From: Apium graveolens
Taxonomy: Eukaryota > Streptophyta > Magnoliopsida > Apiales > Apiaceae
DNA: 64,000 nucleotides
Assembly: GCF_009905375.1 (NCBI RefSeq)
Contig: NC_133653.1
Coordinates: 61,383,956 to 61,447,955 of the forward strand
Direction of reading: 5' to 3'
In this document: positions 32,919-45,222 of the stretch, piece by piece
Position numbering within the stretch: position 1 is the stretch's first letter
How the letters are laid out: every line of letters begins with the position of its first letter
The notes under the pieces: generated by a model
Told to the model about the DNA's origin: nothing
Database searches by the model: none
What the model saw: the letters and a program-made list of their open reading frames with translations, nothing else
Position numbers and translations under genes: made by a program

Positions 32919-35863
32919 TGTAACACCCTCCAAACTCGGGTCAGAGGTTTGGGGCCCACAATACACACACACCATTTTAAACCTGTTATGAATATAATAA
33001 TATGTATATAAAATGACCCTACTTACCATAATCCACGGATCGATACAGTTTATAGTATGTCCACAAGCCACAATCTTATTTATTACACAAACGTTCCAAA
33101 ACCCAGTTTATTTATCTTACATCTGAAGTTTTAACTTTATTACAAACTATAAACAGAACCAAGCCAAACATCCTATGCTAGTCTATTCCAAATCAACCTG
33201 GATACCTAGCTCGCATACTTGTCTGGGGATCCTCGCTACCACCAGTTTCCTTTTTTACTGGAAAATAATATAAACAGTTTTGCAAGAGTGAGCTAACTAG
33301 CTCAGCAAGTCACAATGACAGTAACTGAGAATAACAATGATTAACTGAAATGATATAAGAAATCAAGTTTACTGATAAGCAATGATTAGAATTGGATATT
33401 CACTTTTATTATAAAAAACCAAGGTTAGGCTGCTGATCAGTCACGCACTAACCCTGAGCAAGGCTCCCAGCTTTGCTCTATATACTGGCTCCAAGGCACA
33501 TATTGGCCTACTTTGACCACGAATCTAGTCCGACCACAAATCTGGTCCGTATTTGAAAATAATCCAATTCCAGAATAACAATATGATAAACAATGTAAAT
33601 CAATAACTGAATCATAAACAATCTTTATCTCGAAGTGTAAGGTAATTCAAGATTTCCAATATGTATAATAATGGAATCATAAGAATTGGCTTTCACTCAA
33701 AGGAGAAATCAAAAGTAGAAGACCCAGGGTTCAAGGGTTACAAGGAGTGGTCTTCTGTTGAACAAAGCAATAGGGTTGGTATATCAGGCAATTCAGTATC
33801 AAGAATCAATGCGTGGTATATATGTGTGTTTGGGAAGTAGTATCATATAGGTGTGGTTTATATTTGAGAGTTCAACAATTAATAATTTACAAAGAACAAG
33901 GCTTATGGCTCAAGATCAATAAGAATCAGGGTTAGGGTTAAGTACTTCAAGGTACTTGCAATATAGAATAGGAATTACTGGAAATAATTGCAACATAATC
34001 AAAAGAGTTCAAAAGTATACACAAGTATATTACAAGAAAGTTCAAGGACACTTGCCTTATCAATTTGCTTTTACTTCACTAACACTTGTCAATTGGTTCC
34101 CACTCACTAACCACTTGCTTTCCTTTTCTACGACTCTCTTCCTCTGTTAAACATCACATATATTCATCAACATTATTTCTCAACTCATTATATTCGATAC
34201 AAGCTTCTATCTACCCTTCGTTTCACCCAAATCCGACGTAAGGATTAAAAGTTACAGCAGAAACAGTCAAACAATGCACGTACAATCATATTATGCATCA
34301 ATCAGATCACATATAACATATAAGACGTATGATATTTATTTAAAAATAATTAATCAAAGAAGATTCGGGGTTAAAATGATGTTTCAGGTATTTAATACGA
34401 AGTTTTGAATATTTTTCGGAATTAAAACGGGACTCCGAATCATATTATAATTAAATAATAGGGTTCGAATGCCTGAATCTGACTTTAAAATAATTTAATA
34501 CGAATTATCGAGCTTTGAAAATAATTTAGAATGATATTTTAAAGCTCAAAACTATTTTTCGAAATTTTTAAATCAATTTTACATAATTAAATCCAATTAA
34601 ATAATCAATTAAAATTAATTAATAACTAATTAAGTTAATTAAACAATTAATATTTAAATTAATTGACTAATTAAATAATTAATTATCTACTAAAATTAAT
34701 TAATTAAATAATTAAGATTTATTTTTAAATTAAAAATAATTTTCAGAAATAATTAATGGATTTTTGAAATTTTAAAATAATAAAAATCTAATTTCTGGAA
34801 ATTTAATAAACAAGAATATACATTTTGAAAAATTGTAAAACAACAATCTTGTTTTTGCAAAATTTTGAAACTGAAATATAAAAATGAAATTTTAGCAAAA
34901 GGGCAGGGGTGGAAATTGCAATTTTCCCCCTCCCCTGTCATCTTCCTCGTTGCCGGCCGGAACTCCATGGCCACCGCCATGGAGCTTTTCCGGCGACCTG
35001 AAAATAGTCCAGAAAGTGCTCAAAATAACAGTGTATATTGTATGTGCTTCCAGGAATGCAGTCGTGCAAGTATTTCAGGCAAGCAACACGCGGTTCCACC
35101 AGAAATTTCATCTGAAATTTCCGCCGCCGCCATAGTGACTTTCCCGATCAAAGCCTTCCCAGAACCGTTCTTTCAATTTTTCTATACACATTGATTCTCT
35201 GTTTTATGATCTATCCATTCATGCAAGTTTTATGTACCCCGGTTCAACGGATCAAAAATCCGGCCAAACTATATATTTTTCCGGTGAATTACTCAAGAAC
35301 ACCAAGAACATTCAAACTCAAAAATCAAACTAACTTTTCTATATGTTATTGAACTCAGTTTTTGACATATAATATACCGAAATGACTAGGAATAAAGATC
35401 TACATGATTATGCCATCAAATCATATCAAAAACATCAAGAACAAAAATTCATAATTTAATCCATAATTAATTCGAATTAAAATAATGAAATCCGAGAAAT
35501 ACCTTGATTTTTGGGCAAAAATAGATGGTGGATTAAGGTAGAGTTTTTCGAGAGCTTCGTTTTGATATGCTACACGCCCGAATTGGAGTTCGATAACGCC
35601 TTCGATCGTACGTTTGATTCTCAAGAACGTATCGTTTTTACGGATTTTCTCTGTATTTCTTATTGTTTACTGATCGGTTATGATTATTACGAATAAAATG
35701 AAATAATAAAAGGGTTATATATATTTATGGAATATTGGTTCGTGTTGGATCGTACATCTAAATATTTTTATCAATCAGGAGATAATTCACCAAAATTCAT
35801 ATAATAATTACATAAAAATCATTTATTGATAAAATAATTACACGTCATGTCCCGGATATTACA
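32919..35863 (-). mobile_element. 3' LTR of gypsy element D (2,945 bp)
   Basis: In plus-strand sense it runs from TGTAACACCCTCC to GGATATTACA. A polypurine tract follows at 35864, so it is the 3' LTR of a minus-strand element. The half next to the PPT (about 34505-35863) is the inverted counterpart of LTR H, minus a ~500-bp segment. It includes an AT-rich TTAATTAA tract (34560-34760). AAACC (32914-32918) is the likely target duplication. The 109-codon plus-strand frame at 34865-35194 is not regarded as a gene. Confidence 0.92.
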
Positions 35864-35880
35864 TCCCCCCCCTTTAAAAG
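35864..35880 (-). other. Polypurine tract of gypsy D
   Basis: The minus strand reads CTTTTAAAGGGGGGGGA directly before the LTR start TGTAATATCC, a textbook gypsy PPT. Confidence 0.92.
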
Positions 35881-35900
35881 GATTCTGTCCTCAGAATCTG

Positions 35901-38900
35901 TTAAGTAAACAACTGAGGGTACTTTTCCCGCATATCACTTTCTAGTTCCCAGGTTGACTCTTCAACCTTTGGGTTTCTCCACAATACTCTTACTAACTTT
36001 ACAACCTTATTTCTTAATATCTTTTCTCTCTTTTCTAGAATCTCTATCGGATTCTCTACATATGATAAATCTGCCTGAAGTTCTACCGGCTCATACTCAA
36101 TTACATGCTTAGAATCTGGATTATATTTCTTAAGCATTGATACGTGAAAAACATTATGAATATGCTCCATGTGTGGGGGTAACGCCAATCCGTAAGCTAC
36201 CTTGCCGACATGTTTTAGAATTTCAAAAGGTCCAACGTATCTAGGATTCAGCTTTCCTTTCTTTCCGAATCTAGTCAATCCTTTCCACGGTGACACTTTT
36301 AATAACACTAGATCACCGTCTTCAAATTCCATATCCTTTCGAGATTGATCTGCATACTTCCTTTGACGATCCTGTGCTGCAATTAGCCTTTTGTGGATGA
36401 CTTCCACAACCTCTTTTGTCTGCTGCACCAATTCAGGTCCAAGTATTTTATGCTCTCCGACTTCTTCCCAATATATTGGTGATCGACATTTGCGTCCATA
36501 AAGAGCTTCATAGGGAGGCATTCCGATACTGGAATGATAACTGTTATTGTAAGCAAACTCCATTAAGGGTAAATGCTCGTCCTAATTTCCTTTGAAGTCA
36601 ATAGCACAAACACATAACATATCTTCAATAGTCTGGATTGTTCTCTCACTTTGGCCGTCCGTCTGCATGTGATAAGCCGTACTCATGTTTAACCTGGTTC
36701 CCAAGCATTCCTGAAAACTTTTCCAAAATCTCGAATTGAATCGTGGATCTCGATCAGATACAATAGATACAGGGACTCTGTGATGAACTACTATTTCCTT
36801 CAAATACATGTGAACCAACTTATCCAGTAAAAATCTTTCATTGATAGGTAAGAAATACGCTGATTTGGTTAGTATGTCCATTATAACCCAAATAGCATCG
36901 TGGTTCGCTTTTGTCCTCGGTAAGCCAACTATAAAATCCATAGCAATGTGCTCCCACTTCCACTCTGGAATCTCTAGTGGCTGTAATAATCCACTCGGTC
37001 TCTGGTGCTCCGCCTTAACTCTCTGACACGTGTAACATTTCTTAACCCATTCCGCAATTTCTCTCTTCATGTCTAGTCACCAATAATTTTCTTTTAAATC
37101 TATGTACATCTTCGTACTTCCTGGATGAATGGAATACTTTGAATTGTATGCTTCGTGTAGAATTTCATTCTTCAATTCTGCCACTGGTGGTATCCAAATT
37201 CTGGATGAAAATCTAAGAATTCCCTGATCGTCCTTTTGAGTGCATAGCTCTTCACCAACCAAATGATTGATATCCTGATCCATTATTTCCTCTTGACATT
37301 TTCTTATTTTTTTTAGTAATTCTGGCTGAAACGTCATGTTATACATCTTTATTTCACTAGGCTTGCAAATTCTGACCTCCAATTCCAACTTTTGAAATTC
37401 CCAGTATAATTCTTTCAGGTATCTTCAGCATGTTTAGTCTTTCCTTTCTGCTTAACGCATCTGCCACCACATTCGCTTTTCCTGGATGATAGTTAATCAT
37501 GCAATCATAATCCTTGATCAACTCCAACCATCTTCTTTGTCTCATGTTGAGCTCCTTTTGCGTGAATTTGTAATTCAAACTTTTGTGATCAGTATAAATT
37601 TCAGCACTTTTCTCCATATAAGTAATGTCTCCCAAATTTTCAAGGCGAATACTATTGCCGCTAGTTCCAAGTCATGAGTAGGATACTTCTGCTCATGAGG
37701 TTTCAGTTGTCACGATGCATATGCAATAAATTTATCATGTTGCATCAAAACACAACCTAATCCCTTATGAGAAGCATCACTCTAGATAACAAAATTCCCT
37801 TGATCATCTGGAAGTGACAAAATAGGTGTCGTGATCAATCTCTTCTTTAATTCTTGAAAAATTTCTTCGCATTTCTCGTTCCATATAAACTTCTCACTCT
37901 TCCTGGTAAGCTTTGTCAAAGGTGTCGCAATCTTTGAGAAATCTTGAACAAATCTTCGATAATATCCCGCTAATCGCAAGAAACTTCTCACCTTCATTGG
38001 TGTTTTAGGCCTTTCCCAATTCATAATAGCTTCAATCTTTGCTGGGTCCACTTTGATTCCTTCATTAATTACTACGTGTCCTAAAAATTAGACTTGTTGT
38101 AACCAAAATTCGCACTTTGAAAACTTTGCATACAACTTCTTCTTCCTCAAAATCTCCAAAGCTATCCTTAGATGTTCCGCGTGATCTTCTGTTGACTTAG
38201 AGTAGATCAAAATATCATCAATAAATACAATTATAAACTTGTCCAAATACTCCTTAAAAATTCTGTTCATCAAGTCCATAAATGCTGCTGGGGCATTGGT
38301 CAATCCAAAAGACATCACTAAGAATTCATAATGACCGTACCTTGTTCTGAAAGATGGCTTTGGTATATCTTCAGGTTTGATTTTCAATTGGTGATATCCG
38401 GATCTCAAATCAATCTTAGAGAAGTACTTGGCTCCTTTCAGCTGGTCAAACAAATCATCGATTCGTGGTAATGGATACTTATTCTTGACCGTAAGCTTAT
38501 TAAGTTCTCGATAGTCGATGCATAGCCTCATGCTTTCGTCTTTCTTCTTAACAAATAGCATCGGTGCACCCCATTGGGATACACTGGGTCAAATCACTCC
38601 CTTTTCTAATAATTATTCCAATTGCTTTGCTGGCTCCATCAATTCAACTGGCGCCATTCTGTATGGGGCCTTCGATACTGGTTCCGTTCCAGGTGCTAAG
38701 TTGATTACAAACTCAATTTCCCTATCCGGAGGAAGTGCTGGTAGTTCGTCTGGTAATATGTCTGGAAATTCATTTACCACAGGAATATCTTCCAGTTTTT
38801 CTGGCTCCTGACTTTTGTCTATCACGTAAGCAATGAAATGCTCGCATCCATGTCGTAATAGTTTCTTAGCTTGAATCATCGTCAAGAACTTCTATGCTTG

Positions 38901-39407
38901 CTTCTGACCTTTAAACGTCACCGCTTTCGCGTCTGGTGTCTTCAGTATTACTTTCTTATTACGACAGTCTATCTGAGCATCGTGCTTAGATAGCCAATCC
39001 ATTCCTAAAATAACATCAAACTCTCCTAACTTAAATGGTATCAAGTCAGCATCAAACTTATGGCTAGTAATCTCAATCTCACAGTTCTTACACACTTGGT
39101 TAACAAATACACGCTCTTGATTTGCTAATTCTACTATCATAATCTTACTTAAAAATTCAACCGGACAATTTAACTTATCAAGAACACCTTGAGAAATAAA
39201 TGATCGAGTTGCTCCTGAATCTACTAGCACTTTAGCACATAAGGAGTTCACAGTAAGCGTACATGTCACAATATCAGTATCCACGATAGCATCCTTCACA
39301 GACATATCATAAAATCTAGCTCTGGGAGGTTCATTCAGTGTTGGAGTAGCTCCCATGATTCGTAGTGTATTATGGACTGGAACTGGTGCCTTGCAATCCC
39401 TTGTCAT
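35901..39407 (-). pseudogene. Gypsy D pol: protease, RT, RNase H, integrase, chromodomain-like tail
   Basis: Order down the strand: protease (VLVDSGATRSFIS, 38892-39407), RT ([20 protein letters not shown] and FIDDILIYS near 38212-38226), RNase H (about 37357-38051; [16 protein letters not shown]), integrase with an H/C zinc finger (CYTCQRVKAEHQ), MDFIVGLP, SDRDPRFNSRFW and QTDGQSERTIQT, and a C-terminal chromodomain-like end (VLWRNPKVEESTWELESDM, 35901-36000). RT-RNase H-integrase order and the tail indicate a Tekay/Del-type chromovirus of Ty3/gypsy. In-frame stops at 36582 (TAG, expected TGG), 37077, 38088 and 38613, and frameshifts near 37357-37780 and 39430, make it defective. Catalytic residues that remain visible are intact. 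Confidence 0.93.
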
Positions 39408-39441
39408 GTGTCCTGGCTTTCCGCACTTGAAACAGGTATAC

Positions 39442-40344
39442 CTAATTGCTAGAACTTTTCCTAGCCTGATTCCTGGTAGGCTGATCCCTGTTAGCTGGTT
39501 CTCTGGCTGGTTGGTTACGACACTCCCTTGAATAGTGCCCCCTCTGGTTGCATCTGTAGCAGACCATATTCAACTTGTTACAAACTCCTCCATGTTTCTT
39601 TCCACATACTTGACAATCTGGTAGAGCTGGCCTCTGCTGGGTTGGTTGGTTCCCCATGGCTGGGCGGCTACCTTGGCCTCCGTTGCCTGTATTCTGTCTG
39701 TTAAAATTTCTTCCGGGTTGGAACTTGCCCTTCCTCTATTTAAAATTTGGAAACTTCCCTGCTTGAGACTGTCCTTCATTCCCTTCAAACTTCCTCTTCT
39801 TACCTTCCTTTTCTTTCTGGGACATATCACTTTTTGTCTCTGCAATCATAGCTTTCTGCACAACTCCCGCTTACGTGTCCAATTCAAATATGGCCACCTT
39901 CCCACGGATCCATGGCTTGAGTCCTTGCTGAAACCTCTTAGCCTTCTTCTTATCAGTGTCCACATATGATGGCACAAACCTGGACAACTCTTCAAACTAG
40001 CTTTCGTAATCTGTCACTAACATACTCCCCTGCTTTAACTCCAGAAATTTCAATTCCATTTGGTCCTGAACAAATTGAGGAAAATACTTCTCGAGAAACA
40101 ACTCCTTGAATCTCTCTCACGCAACATCATCAGTACCTTTCAATAATTTAACAGTTTCCTACTAGTAGGTGGCTTCATTCTTTAGACAGTAACTTGCAAA
40201 TTCAGCCTTTTGCTCCTATTTTACCTTGACTAAGGCAAATGCCTTCTCAATCTCCTTCAACCAGACCCTTGCCTCAATCGGATCTGCAGAACCCTTAAAC
40301 TCTGGTGGATTCACCCCCTGAAAGGTCTTAAAGGTTACCTAAGG
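39442..40344 (-). pseudogene. Gypsy D Gag, C-terminal part, cut by element E
   Basis: The minus strand reads the retrotransposon-gag core (TFKTFQGVNPPEFKG at the very edge, ELKFLELKQGSM, GLKPWIRGKVAIFEL) and two zinc knuckles, CQVCGKKHGGVC and CYRCNQRGHYSREC (about 39560-39640). Stops and frameshifts are frequent (for example near 40160, 40220 and 39845). The frame ends abruptly at 40344/40345 where LTR E begins, so the gag N-terminus, PBS and 5' LTR of D lie on the other side of E, outside this window or across the gap. Confidence 0.9.
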
Positions 40345-42584
40345 TGTTACGACCGACATTTTATGTAATATTATTTGTGAATTTGGTATAATATTAAAGT
40401 CAAATGAAAATATATTCAATGATTGTACGCTAGTATGAGTGAAAATTTCTGCATTATAAATTTGCTTTGTGTAGTATATGATTTTTCAAAGCAAGAGTTT
40501 ATTTAATTTCTTTATTTTTGATTTATAAAGTATATTCTAAGCTTTGGAAAAATTTACTTTTAAAAGGTATTTTGTTCACAAATTTTGAAAATGATTTTAT
40601 AAAGTCTCTAAAAATCCAAGTTAATTTATGGTATAAATTTTATAATTTTTGAACTTGTATTTTATTTTATAAAAATAAATCATTATAAATTTTAGTTGTC
40701 ATATTTATCAAATTACATGAATAACCTTGCATGCAAACTCTCTTCTATTCAACTAAAGGGCTAAAAAGGACAATTATAACCCCACTAACTCTCATCTTAC
40801 TAACCAAATTACTCCTTTGTCTTTGCATGCAAAATGGTCTTAGTATGTGGGAAGGTTAATCTTGTCAATTCTCATTTCCACTCACTTATTTCAATCAATC
40901 AAAATTATAAAAACCCAAAGTACAAAGTGTTGTGATCATTCACCCCACTCCACACTCCACCCTCACTCTCTCCTCCCTCCCTCCTCCCTCACCTCTCGGT
41001 TTTTCCTCCCTCTCGGCAATCACCATAGCCGAAGCCCCCATCCCCTTTCTTTTCTCCATTCTTTCACTCAAACATCCATCTTATATTCAAGTAATCTTGC
41101 TTCCTACATGTTGTCCATATATATTTCAAAGAGTTTTGAGTAGAAAGTTTAAGTTTAAGGGTTGCATGTAAAGGTTTTAGTGAAACTCAAAATACAATCT
41201 TGATTCTTATGGATTTAAGGTTGTTTTTGAGAGGACTACAAGGAATGGATAAATGCCAAGTCTTGAGAAGGAAACTCTTGATGATTTAATGGCCATTTCC
41301 ATCCATTTCATTCGGCCATGACCATATGGGAGCCGAATGAATGGTCCTTGAAATCATGCTTGTTGTTTTGATCAATTCTTGCATGTTTATGTGATAATGA
41401 CTTGAATTTTGTGGTGAAAATTTGATAAAACTCCTTGCATGCTAAGTGATCATCTAGGTATACCTTATGCTAGGCTTGCATGTCAATTTTAAGATGGAAT
41501 ATATGTAGAAAATGTGTTGTTTTGGTTTGAAAAACCCGAAGGCATGCATGCATGAGGATTTCTCTTAGAATGTTGTAAGATTTTGATCATTTGGAAAGAT
41601 TTTGTTAGTGAGCCTTAATTTCAGTAGGTATAATGTGTTAATATTGATTTATGCTTCTTGTTGCATGATAATAATTCGTGATTATCTTTTATAAAAATAC
41701 ATACTTTGTTGTTTCAAAAGCATGAAGATTTGTGATTTGTGAAGTGTAGATTCTCTTGTTTTTCCATAATTGTAATTAAGGTAAGGATGATCTCACCAAG
41801 GTTATTTTGAGAATAAGGGAGTTAGTTCAGTAGAATACCATGTTTAAGTCTTGGTTTGAGTATTGGGTTGTTGGTAGTTGAGTTTGTCAAGTCAAAACCT
41901 TGGAGAAATGAGAGTTATAGTTTCTGCAGAAAATCAGTTTAGTACACTGAGGTTTAGAGTGAGTTTTGACCATGTCATTGGTGTGCACTTTGAGGCCCAA
42001 GCTACCAGAAGTTAGTATTGGGAGTATATAAAAGGTTTTAGGAGTTGGTTGGAGGTTTGCATGTCATATGGTTAGGTGCACAAGTAGAATAACTAAATCT
42101 GTCCAGCAGGGGACAGTTTTGTTGCAACTTAGAAATAGGGAGATTTGACCATGTCATGGGTAGGCCCTCATTAGGCACAATTGGGCCTTAGTTAGAGGGA
42201 GTGTCAGAGAAGTTTTTACAACCATAGTTAATAGGATATGAGTTAGAACCATGTGTCACAAGTTAATTCAAGTCAGGGCATTTTCTGCCCAGAAAAACAG
42301 GGGAACCTTGGACTTTTAGCTTAGGCCCAAGAAGGCCCAAGCCAGGCCCTTGAGCCACATCAAGTTTGTGAGATGCCCTTAGGTCAGGAGAGTCTTGTGT
42401 AAAAGTTTTGAAGGAAAACTTGTAGTTTAAGAGTGTCTAATGTACTCAAGAAACCATAGTTGTCATTCTGAAATTTGCACCAGTGAGCACTTTCACTTAT
42501 CACATAGTTTTAGAACACTTAGAAGTGAGTATTAGGTCGACCACCATAGTTGTAAGATAGTCTGTTTAAGTTGGGGGTGTGACA
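40345..42584 (+). mobile_element. 5' LTR of gypsy element E (2,240 bp)
   Basis: It runs from TGTTACGACCGAC to GGGGGTGTGACA, followed by a PBS. It interrupts the gag of D in opposite orientation; TAAGG (40340-40344) is the likely target duplication. A TATA-like ATTATAAAAAC lies at 40904-40914, followed by a pyrimidine-rich stretch (40940-41080) like a transcript leader. No gene. Confidence 0.92.
40904..40914 (+). promoter_or_regulatory. TATA-like box of LTR E
   Basis: ATTATAAAAAC, about 30-60 bp before a strongly C/T-rich segment. Promoter role inferred. Confidence 0.4.
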
Positions 42585-42589
42585 GGTTT

Positions 42590-42601
42590 TGGTATCAAAG
42601 C
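42590..42601 (+). other. Primer-binding site of gypsy E
   Basis: TGGTATCAAAGC five bases after the LTR end, complementary to initiator tRNA-Met with one mismatch from TGGTATCAGAGC. Confidence 0.88.
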
Positions 42602-42718
42602 TACGGTTTAGAGTCCCTGGACAGCCCAAATAGGTTATTGGATTTGTGTATAGGTTATAGATATTATGCGAGAGAGTAGGTTAAGTAAATTATTATTAAT
42701 ACTTCTCTTATTGGTTGT

Positions 42719-43078
42719 CAGCAAAGGGCGCATTCCTCGTCATCCTTTGGGTCGGACGACACTATTGCTTTCTCCGTGTATGCTGAGTTGAGGCGCGAGT
42801 TCGACATACTTCAGGGCAAGTACGACCGACTGATAGACCGACTGAAGAACATGTATCCGGACAGCCGAAACTACGAAGGGAAGCCCAAGGAGCAGATGAC
42901 TGCGAGACTTGAGACCTTGGTTCAGTACGTCAACACTAAGCTTGAGGAGATGCCAGCGCACCGGGACCGTACCAGCCAGTATGTCATTCAGATGGTGGCG
43001 GATGAGCTCCAGAGCATTGCGAAGACGCTTCGAGAGGAAAAGACTACCAAGCCCCGTTCAGATGGAGTGGAGCCTTAA
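42719..43078 (+). CDS. Pre-gag ORF of gypsy E, unknown function
   Basis: An open frame of about 120 codons between PBS and gag, ending with TAA at 43078. The product is hydrophilic and helical (YAELRREFDILQGKYDRL, ...EMPAHRDRTSQYV..., ending TKPRSDGVEP), with heptad-like Leu/Ile spacing suggesting a coiled coil. The segment is clearly richer in GC than the AT-rich surroundings, and it is free of stops while gag next door is damaged. No ATG is found near its 5' end. It begins right after 'cttctcttattggttgtcag', which looks like a 3' splice site, so it could be an exon joined to an upstream start. I do not recognise a family. A captured host exon or an element-specific accessory gene are both possible. 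Confidence 0.5.
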   Translation, partial: QQRAHSSSSFGSDDTIAFSVYAELRREFDILQGKYDRLIDRLKNMYPDSRNYEGKPKEQMTARLETLVQYVNTKLEEMPAHRDRTSQYVIQMVADELQSIAKTLREEKTTKPRSDGVEP

Positions 43079-43391
43079 TTCTTTCCATTTACCTTTCATG
43101 ATTGTTGTACTTTCAGACTCTGTGGAATCCCCAGTTGTTTCCGTTGTTTCTTTCAAATAAGCCTGTTATTCCTAGAATCAGACTATGTCCCAATCCTATG
43201 TACTGTGACCTTTAAAATTTCAATAATTATGTTCTATTGTTCCATTTGCTCTCAACTGTTATTTTATGTTTTTATCATCATATCTGCTTAATTTGGAAAC
43301 TTGACCCCATATGTTAATGAGAACGCCATGCGATACCCTCGAATCATTTTATCATTCATATCTGTTTTGACACAACTCTTATTTCAGGATC

Positions 43392-44638
43392 ATGCCTCCC
43401 AAAAAGAAGAACCCAACAACCACCTCCAACACAGACCCAAATATTCTTCGACTACTGGAAACCTTGCAACAGCAAACCAATGCTATAGCTCAACAACAAC
43501 TAACTCTTCAACAACGAATTGAAAACCAAGATAACCGTGAGCCACACCAACCACCTGAACCACCAGTACCACCTAGACAAATTGTCACCTTCAAGGCTTT
43601 TCAGAATGTGAATCCACCTGCATTTCATGATACCACTGATCTAGTGATAGCTAACACATGGATCAAGGAGATGGAAAGGGCTTTTGAGTTGGTACAGTTA
43701 GGAGACGATCAGAAGACGCTGTATGCTACTTACTTCTTGAAGGGAAAAGTCATCTATTGGTGGGAATCAGTAAAGGCTATGGAAGTCACTCAGCAGGTTT
43801 CTTGGGAGAGATTTAAGAAGTTATTTCTGGACAAGTATTACCCTAAGTACATGTAAAATCAGATGAAGCTAAAATTTCTTGAGTTGAAGCAAGGAAACAT
43901 GACTGTATTGGAGTATGAGAAGAAGTTCACTGAGTTGTCAAGGTTTGTGACAAAGTATACCAGCACTGAGGAGGAAAAAGAAAGAAATTCCAGCAAGGAT
44001 TGGAGCCTTGGATCAGAGATAGGGTGGCTATGTTTGAGCTTGAAACTTATGCGGGAGTAGTACAGAAAGCTGCTCTGATTGAGAATAATGGGATGCAGTC
44101 AAGGAAAGAGAGGGATAACAAGAAGAGGAAGGTTCCATTTTATGGAGAAAAGACTGAAGCTGGAAGTTCGCAAGATCGGAATATAAAGAGGATTGGTTTC
44201 CAGAAGGGCGGAAATTTTCAAAAGAAGGGAAATTTGGGCAAAAGGCAAGAATCAAAAGGGAACAACCAGGCAAGCCAAGGGCAAGTTGGAGAAAACAGGT
44301 TCCAGAGACCGGAATGCAAGCACTGTGGAAGAAGGCACCCCGGAGTATGCAATAAGCTGAGCATGACCTGTTATAGGTGCAATCAGAAGGGACATTTGGC
44401 GAATGAGTGCAAGATGCCGAAGCCAGGAGTTACGTGCTACAAGTGTGGGAAGACTGGACACATAGCTAGGGAGTGCAAGGCAACCGGACCAGTCAAAGCT
44501 CTAATGAATGTGGCAAGTACTAGTGCGAGTATGCCAGTTGAGGTATTGGCATTACCTCCACCACCTGCACCAACCCCGCAAACAACAGCAAGGACATTTG
44601 ATTTGAAGATGAAGGATGCTGTTCAAATTCTGAGGTGA
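43392..44638 (+). pseudogene. Gypsy E Gag
   Basis: ATG at 43392 (MPPKKKNPTT). A Gln-rich N-terminus is followed by the gag core (FQNVNPPAFHDTTD, YWWESVKAM, WERFKKLFLDKYYPKYM). TAA at 43854-43856 replaces CAA (YMQNQMKLKFLELKQ). A frameshift near 43985 leads into GSEIG/EPWIRDRVAMFELETYAG, and the frame at 44000-44638 carries three zinc-binding motifs: CKHCGRRHPGVC, CYRCNQKGHLANEC (44369 on) and CYKCGKTGHIAREC (44439 on). It is close in sequence to the Gag of D (same core, ELKFLELKQG), so D and E belong to related Tekay/Del-type families. Confidence 0.92.
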
Positions 44639-45122
44639 TAGCAGGTACACTTTTACTCAATAATGTCAAAGCTAAAGTATTGATTGATTCGGGAGCAACA
44701 AGATCTTTCATATCAGAATCTTTTGTTGATAAGCTCCAATGTGATAAAATGGTTATGAGTGAGGTAGTAAATGTGGTAATTGCGAACCAAGAGAAGATTC
44801 CTGTGAATCAATTTTGTCCAAAGTGTGAGATTGATATTTCGGGGTATAAGTTCTCAGCCGACTTGATACTCTTCAGTTGGGAGAGGTTGATATAATTTTA
44901 GGAATGGATTAGTTAGGAGAGAATATCGCTCAGATAAATTGTAAGACCAAGAGAGTGTATTTAAGGACGAAGAGTGGAGAGAAGGTAGTATTTAAGGGGC
45001 AGAGGCAAAGAGCAACTATTTCTTACAGTTGTTCAGCTAAGAAGTTACTTAAAAAAGTTGTGAGTCGTTTAGCATATGTAGTGGATTCAGAGAGAGGCAG
45101 CAGCCTCAGAATGGAAGATATT
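44626..45122 (+). pseudogene. Gypsy E protease region, cut by the assembly gap
   Basis: It reads AGTLLLNNVKAKVLIDSGATRSFIS with the DSG active site near 44680-44709, then ANQEKIPVNQFCPKCEIDISG, a frameshift near 44870-44895, VDIILGMD, and KSGEKVVFKGQRQRA up to the Ns. The usual gypsy order would put RT next, but the sequence stops at the gap. It is frameshifted relative to gag at about 44630. Confidence 0.88.
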
Positions 45123-45222
45123 NNNNNNNNNNNNNNNNNNNNNNNNNNNNNNNNNNNNNNNNNNNNNNNNNNNNNNNNNNNNNNNNNNNNNNNNNNNNNN
45201 NNNNNNNNNNNNNNNNNNNNNN
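45123..45222. other. Assembly gap, 100 N
   Basis: Exactly 100 N, the usual placeholder for a gap of unknown size. What follows (leader of a minus-strand element) does not continue the pol of E, so neither adjacency nor distance across the gap can be assumed. Confidence 0.97.
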
